From Actinomycetota bacterium (GTDB lineage Bacteria; Actinomycetota; Actinomycetes; Nanopelagicales; Nanopelagicaceae): a stretch of DNA of 8,231 nt. The DNA lies in the NCBI GenBank assembly GCA_947496345.1, contig CANMCL010000036.1, forward strand, positions 1-8,231. The letters run 5' to 3'. This document shows, in pieces, positions 5,978 through 8,231 of the stretch. Numbering within the stretch: the stretch's first letter is position 1; each line of letters starts with the position of its first letter. The notes beneath the pieces were generated by a model, which was given only the letters and a program-made list of their open reading frames with translations, searched no databases and was not told the origin of the DNA. Made by a program: the position numbers and the translations under genes.

Positions 5978-6328
5978 TTAAATCCGGGCAGTTGCAATAA
6001 TGATATTGAGCAGAGTTAACCCAATTAGTGAGAGCCAAGTATTCTTCTTTAGCTCTGGTTTTTTAAGATTCAGGTAACTGATTACAAGAATGATCAGAAC
6101 AATTACCAGTTTTATACCAACTTTGGTGTGATCGAGGGTTTCATCTGGTTTCGCTGAAGCATACGTACCCACCATTACGAGCCCTGCTACCAGAGCGGTT
6201 GCGGCGCTATGCAAGACTCCTGGTGAAAGTTTGCGCGGGCTCTTTTTCCATTGGTGCAGAAGCAATCCGAGGATTCCGACTATTGCCAACATATGCACGA
6301 TGTAGGCGATGAGAAATACTGTTTCCAT
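5978..6328 (-). CDS. Small four-helix membrane protein of unknown function
   Basis: A 116-residue integral membrane protein with four predicted helices at about 2-24, 37-58, 68-87 and 97-114. Short polar links carry positive charge (QWKKSPRK after helix 1, NLKKPELKK after helix 3), which places those loops inside and both termini outside by the positive-inside rule. Four histidines (12, 25, 40, 67) are spread across helices 1 and 2 and the outer loop; metal or heme contact is only a guess. I do not recognise the family. The gene is first in a two-gene operon with dacB, separated by 9 nt, hinting at an envelope role. The ATG at 6328 has an AAAGGG site 8 nt upstream. It is divergent from the RNA methyltransferase gene across 50 bp. 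Confidence 0.78.
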   Translation of the reverse strand: METVFLIAYIVHMLAIVGILGLLLHQWKKSPRKLSPGVLHSAATALVAGLVMVGTYASAKPDETLDHTKVGIKLVIVLIILVISYLNLKKPELKKNTWLSLIGLTLLNIIIATARI

Positions 6329-6336
6329 ATATTTAG

Positions 6337-6342
6337 CCCTTT
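6337..6342 (-). promoter_or_regulatory. Ribosome binding site of the four-helix membrane protein
   Basis: On the minus strand AAAGGG lies 8 nt before the ATG at 6328. Unlike the divergent methyltransferase gene, this start therefore seems to use a leader. A possible -10 on this strand is TAAACT at 6368-6363, which would give a leader of roughly 25-30 nt. Confidence 0.45.
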
Positions 6343-6366
6343 CTAGCGTTTAACCCTTATTAAGTT

Positions 6367-6372
6367 TAGAGT
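6367..6372 (+). promoter_or_regulatory. -10 element of the SpoU methyltransferase gene (leaderless)
   Basis: TAGAGT is followed by GCGCAT and then the ATG at 6379, the same 6-nt spacing seen at several other genes here. No Shine-Dalgarno sequence is present. It supports the first of the two nearby in-frame ATGs (6379 rather than 6385). Confidence 0.45.
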
Positions 6373-6378
6373 GCGCAT

Positions 6379-7029
6379 ATGGAAATGAATACACCTGCCA
6401 CGATTGGACCAGGAGAATTCTTTCCCGTAGTCGGAGTCGGGCCACACGAGAAACCTTGGCCAACGGGAACGCAATATGATCCAGAATTGCTAGAAAATGG
6501 TGATCGTAGAAATGTTCTAGATCACTACAGATATTGGTCTGTGGAGGCGATTGTCGCTGATTTAGACACTAAACGACATAAATTACATATAGCAATTGAG
6601 AATTGGCAGCATGATTTAAATATCGGATCTGTCGTCCGCACTGCCAACGCATTTAATGTTTCGGCAGTTCATATCGTTGGAAAGCGTGATTGGAATAAGC
6701 GCGGTGCAATGGTTACTGATAAATACCTGAGAGTGATCCATCACCCGACAATCGCCGATTTTTCAACTTGGTGTAAAGAAAACAATTTGCCGATCATTGG
6801 AATAGATAACGTTCCATCATCTAAACAACTTGAAGGTTCAGATCTGCCTGAATCTTGTGTGCTCCTTTTTGGCCAAGAAGGCGCGGGAATGTCAGATGAA
6901 GGCATTGCGGCGTGCGAAGTTTTATATGCAATTCAACAATATGGATCTACTCGTTCAATGAACGCTTCCGCTGCTGGCGCAATTGCGATGTATCACTGGG
7001 CGCTGCAGCATCTTCCAAGATTGAGCTAG
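6379..7029 (+). CDS. SpoU/TrmH-family RNA 2'-O-methyltransferase
   Basis: A 216-residue cytoplasmic SPOUT methyltransferase that transfers methyl from S-adenosylmethionine to a ribose 2'-OH of tRNA or rRNA. The three family motifs are present: motif 1 NIGSVVRTANAF (81-92) with the conserved Arg87, motif 2 LLFGQEGAGMS (162-172), and motif 3 IQQYGSTRSMNASAAGAIA (185-203). Motifs 2 and 3 form the trefoil-knot cofactor site. In motif 3 the more usual SLNVS reads SMNAS. About 65 N-terminal residues precede the catalytic domain (GEFFPVVGVGPHEKPWP and following); they do not resemble the L30e-like RNA-binding domain of the RlmB/TsnR branch. The RNA target is not determinable from sequence alone, so no symbol is given. 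The gene has its own leaderless-type promoter and ends 4 bp from the convergent TPR gene. Confidence 0.9.
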   Translation: MEMNTPATIGPGEFFPVVGVGPHEKPWPTGTQYDPELLENGDRRNVLDHYRYWSVEAIVADLDTKRHKLHIAIENWQHDLNIGSVVRTANAFNVSAVHIVGKRDWNKRGAMVTDKYLRVIHHPTIADFSTWCKENNLPIIGIDNVPSSKQLEGSDLPESCVLLFGQEGAGMSDEGIAACEVLYAIQQYGSTRSMNASAAGAIAMYHWALQHLPRLS

Positions 7030-7033
7030 CGGG

Positions 7034-7987
7034 CTAGTCACCTAGATCAGTTGGAGCTGGAACATCTTCCATCGCTTCGCGAACCGCAATGAGGCGTCGA
7101 TCAATCTCATTTGCCTCATCCATACGTCCTAGGCTGCGCAGAACCGTTGACATGCGAGTTTCTATATCGACGATGAGTTCAAAATCTTTTGGCTCATCTT
7201 CAGAAATTATCTGTAATACGCCATCTAAAGTGGATAAGCCATCTTCTAGCTTGCCGATCAGTACTTCCGCTTTTCCATATTCAAGAAGAGCAAAAGTTTC
7301 GCGGCGGTGATCGTGTCCAGTTTCAAATACATCGATCGCTTTACGCGCTGCTTCGAGCGCTTTCTCGCCATCGCCAATTTCGACATAACAAGATGCAATT
7401 TTCTGATCGCAGCGAGCAACCTGTATGACTTCTTTCTCGGTTTTAAAGATTAGGCGCGCTTCTTTAAAAGTTTTAATCGCTAAATCAAATTTCTTTAATT
7501 CGCGATAAGCGCATCCCAGGAGATGAAGATCGTTTGCCGCACCGACCTGGTTTCCATCAACCAAATGTTCTTGCGCGCATTCATCCATGATCTCGACAAC
7601 TTTTTCAAAATTCTTCGAGGCGTACCACCACTCGCCTAGCGTGCAGGCGAGTTCAAGCGAGAGAGGTGATTTACTCTCGCGCAAAATTTCTACCGCTTTA
7701 CTCATTGCAGATGCAGCTTCATCCATGCGCTTTAATTGGTTTAAGTTGTAACCAATTGCAGAGTAAGCCTGAGCAAGTCCTTCACTGGATTCTGCTGCGC
7801 CGAGTTCGGCGAAAATATCTCGTGCGGTTTCGGCGAGCGCGAGCGCTTCGTCATATTGACCGCGAGCAAAGATTCGGGCGGAGAGTTCGTAGTAAGTATT
7901 TGCGCGTTCTGCGCCGTTTACTTCCGGTATTCGATCCCAGAGCATTTCCTCGGATACGAGCTCGTCTTGGCCATCATCTTCGCTCAT
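7034..7987 (-). CDS. Tetratricopeptide-repeat protein
   Basis: A 317-residue acidic protein with no signal peptide or membrane helix, so cytoplasmic. It is nearly all helical hairpins of TPR type, at about residues 28-61, 70-103, 111-141, 150-183, 190-223, 230-260 and 272-303. Typical signatures include GQYDEALALAETARDIF, KRMDEAASAMSKAVEIL, KKFDLAIKTFKEARLIF and GDGEKALEAARKAIDVF. These scaffolds bind peptides or partner proteins; no catalytic or DNA-binding domain is attached. Both ends are acidic (MSEDDGQDEL and AMEDVPAPTDLGD). The partner is unknown. The ATG at 7987 has a strong AGGGGG ribosome site 5 nt upstream, unlike the leaderless genes nearby. It is divergent from cbiM and convergent with the methyltransferase gene; neither suggests a function. 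Confidence 0.88.
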   Translation of the reverse strand: MSEDDGQDELVSEEMLWDRIPEVNGAERANTYYELSARIFARGQYDEALALAETARDIFAELGAAESSEGLAQAYSAIGYNLNQLKRMDEAASAMSKAVEILRESKSPLSLELACTLGEWWYASKNFEKVVEIMDECAQEHLVDGNQVGAANDLHLLGCAYRELKKFDLAIKTFKEARLIFKTEKEVIQVARCDQKIASCYVEIGDGEKALEAARKAIDVFETGHDHRRETFALLEYGKAEVLIGKLEDGLSTLDGVLQIISEDEPKDFELIVDIETRMSTVLRSLGRMDEANEIDRRLIAVREAMEDVPAPTDLGD

Positions 7988-7992
7988 CGATA

Positions 7993-7998
7993 CCCCCT
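7993..7998 (-). promoter_or_regulatory. Strong ribosome binding site of the TPR gene
   Basis: On the minus strand AGGGGG is followed by TATCG and the ATG at 7987. It is the clearest Shine-Dalgarno sequence in the window and fixes the start of the TPR protein. Confidence 0.6.
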
Positions 7999-8077
7999 GA
8001 TCTATTTTGCTTGAGTTGAGATTAGTCCAAAGTGGATCTACGGGAGCGCTGACTTAGCCGTTTTGGGCTATTTTCCA

Positions 8078-8096
8078 GATGCGAATCATTTGCATC
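8078..8096. promoter_or_regulatory. FUR-family operator, Nur (nickel) box-like
   Basis: GATGCGAATCATTTGCATC is a 19-bp palindrome around a central C (8087) with one mismatched pair; one more A-T pair extends it to 8077-8097. The core TGCGA-N5-TTGCA differs at one base from the Streptomyces Nur box as I remember it (tGCaa-N5-ttGCA). It also fits the TGnnAATCATTnnCA shape of actinobacterial Zur/Fur sites. It covers the expected -35 region and spacer of the cbiM promoter, so a bound repressor would block RNA polymerase. Operator identity is inferred from palindrome, position and the metal-transporter target. Confidence 0.6.
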
Positions 8097-8101
8097 TAGG
8101 T

Positions 8102-8107
8102 TAAAAT
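8102..8107 (+). promoter_or_regulatory. -10 element of cbiM (leaderless)
   Basis: TAAAAT is followed by CAAGCC and the ATG at 8114, the 6-nt spacing shared by other leaderless starts in the window. No Shine-Dalgarno sequence is present. It starts 5 bp after the palindromic operator ends. Confidence 0.55.
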
Positions 8108-8113
8108 CAAGCC

Positions 8114-8231
8114 ATGCATATTCCTGATGGGTTCATTGACCTACCTACCTCTGGCGCTTTCGCCGTCGTGGCCGCCGCTGGCGTGGCCATTTCTATCCGT
8201 GGAGCGAAATCCTCGCTCGATGAAAAGACCG
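8114..8231 (+). CDS. cbiM: ECF transporter metal-binding membrane subunit (CbiM/NikM), N-terminal fragment
   Basis: Partial gene cut by the right edge; 39 residues are visible. It begins MHIPDGFIDLPTSGAFAVVA, matching the near-invariant MHIPDGF(L) start of CbiM/NikM. In this family the free N-terminal Met-His segment enters the membrane domain and helps bind Co2+ or Ni2+. The fragment then enters the first helix. The protein works as the substrate-specific component with CbiQ/NikQ and the CbiO/NikO ATPase to import cobalt or nickel; those genes would be expected to the right. The start at 8114 is certain because the mature N-terminus is functional. The metal cannot be read from this fragment, but the Nur-like palindrome in its promoter favours nickel. 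The cbiM symbol is used for the family; nikM is equally possible. Confidence 0.85.
   Translation, partial: MHIPDGFIDLPTSGAFAVVAAAGVAISIRGAKSSLDEKT

Noticed and set aside
5610..5981. 123-codon plus-strand open frame opposite the dacB 5' end
   Set aside because: It is a frame shadow of dacB, which has a signal peptide and all active-site motifs; no promoter or ribosome site was seen for it.
7025..7038. Inverted repeat around CTAGCGGGCTAG between two convergent stop codons
   Set aside because: The loop would be only about two bases and no T-run follows on either strand, so it is not a credible intrinsic terminator; the symmetry partly reflects the two opposed TAG stops.
7666..8019. 117-codon plus-strand open frame opposite the TPR gene
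   Set aside because: The translation is Arg/Leu-rich with no repeat or domain pattern, as expected of the antisense of an acidic TPR gene.
8001..8077. Possible cobalamin riboswitch upstream of cbiM
   Set aside because: The gap is too short for a cobalamin riboswitch, no B12-box-like sequence was seen, and the promoter appears to be leaderless.

Overview
The window looks like a compact, moderately AT-rich actinobacterial chromosome, most likely from a streamlined freshwater lineage of the acI/Nanopelagicales type. This is inferred from protein resemblance and gene style; no rRNA or other marker gene is present. The MetZ and CtaB proteins closely resemble mycobacterial homologues as I remember them. 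Gaps between genes are tiny, opposing genes overlap at their tails, and many genes have a -10-like hexamer 6-8 nt upstream of the start codon with no Shine-Dalgarno sequence, which is the actinobacterial leaderless pattern. No stretch above about 130 bp lacks a gene.

Layout, left to right. (1) Minus strand, 1-1024: an ABC exporter operon, with the ATPase followed by the first 39 codons of its permease (4-nt ATGA overlap; the permease runs off the left edge). (2) Plus strand, 1062-2285: metZ, O-succinylhomoserine sulfhydrylase, divergent from the ABC operon across 37 bp. (3) Minus strand, 2267-3163: ctaB, heme O synthase, tail-overlapping metZ. (4) Plus strand, 3256-4800: a small membrane-anchored protein with two poly-aspartate modules, then a secreted seven-bladed YncE/YVTN-like beta-propeller. 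The gap between them carries a terminator-like hairpin whose loop begins with the propeller start codon. (5) Minus strand, 4790-6328: a four-helix membrane protein of unknown function followed by a class C D-alanyl-D-alanine carboxypeptidase (PBP4/DacB type). (6) Plus strand, 6379-7029: a SpoU/TrmH-family RNA methyltransferase. (7) Minus strand, 7034-7987: a cytoplasmic TPR-repeat protein. (8) Plus strand, 8114 to the right edge: the first 39 residues of a CbiM/NikM energy-coupling-factor metal transporter subunit. Its promoter holds a near-perfect FUR-family palindrome closest to the nickel regulator (Nur) box.

Most genes are housekeeping and functionally unrelated: methionine synthesis, heme for terminal oxidases, peptidoglycan editing, RNA modification. 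The two places most worth study are the acidic-anchor/beta-propeller pair with its fused terminator, promoter and start codon, and the metal-responsive operator in front of the ECF transporter gene.
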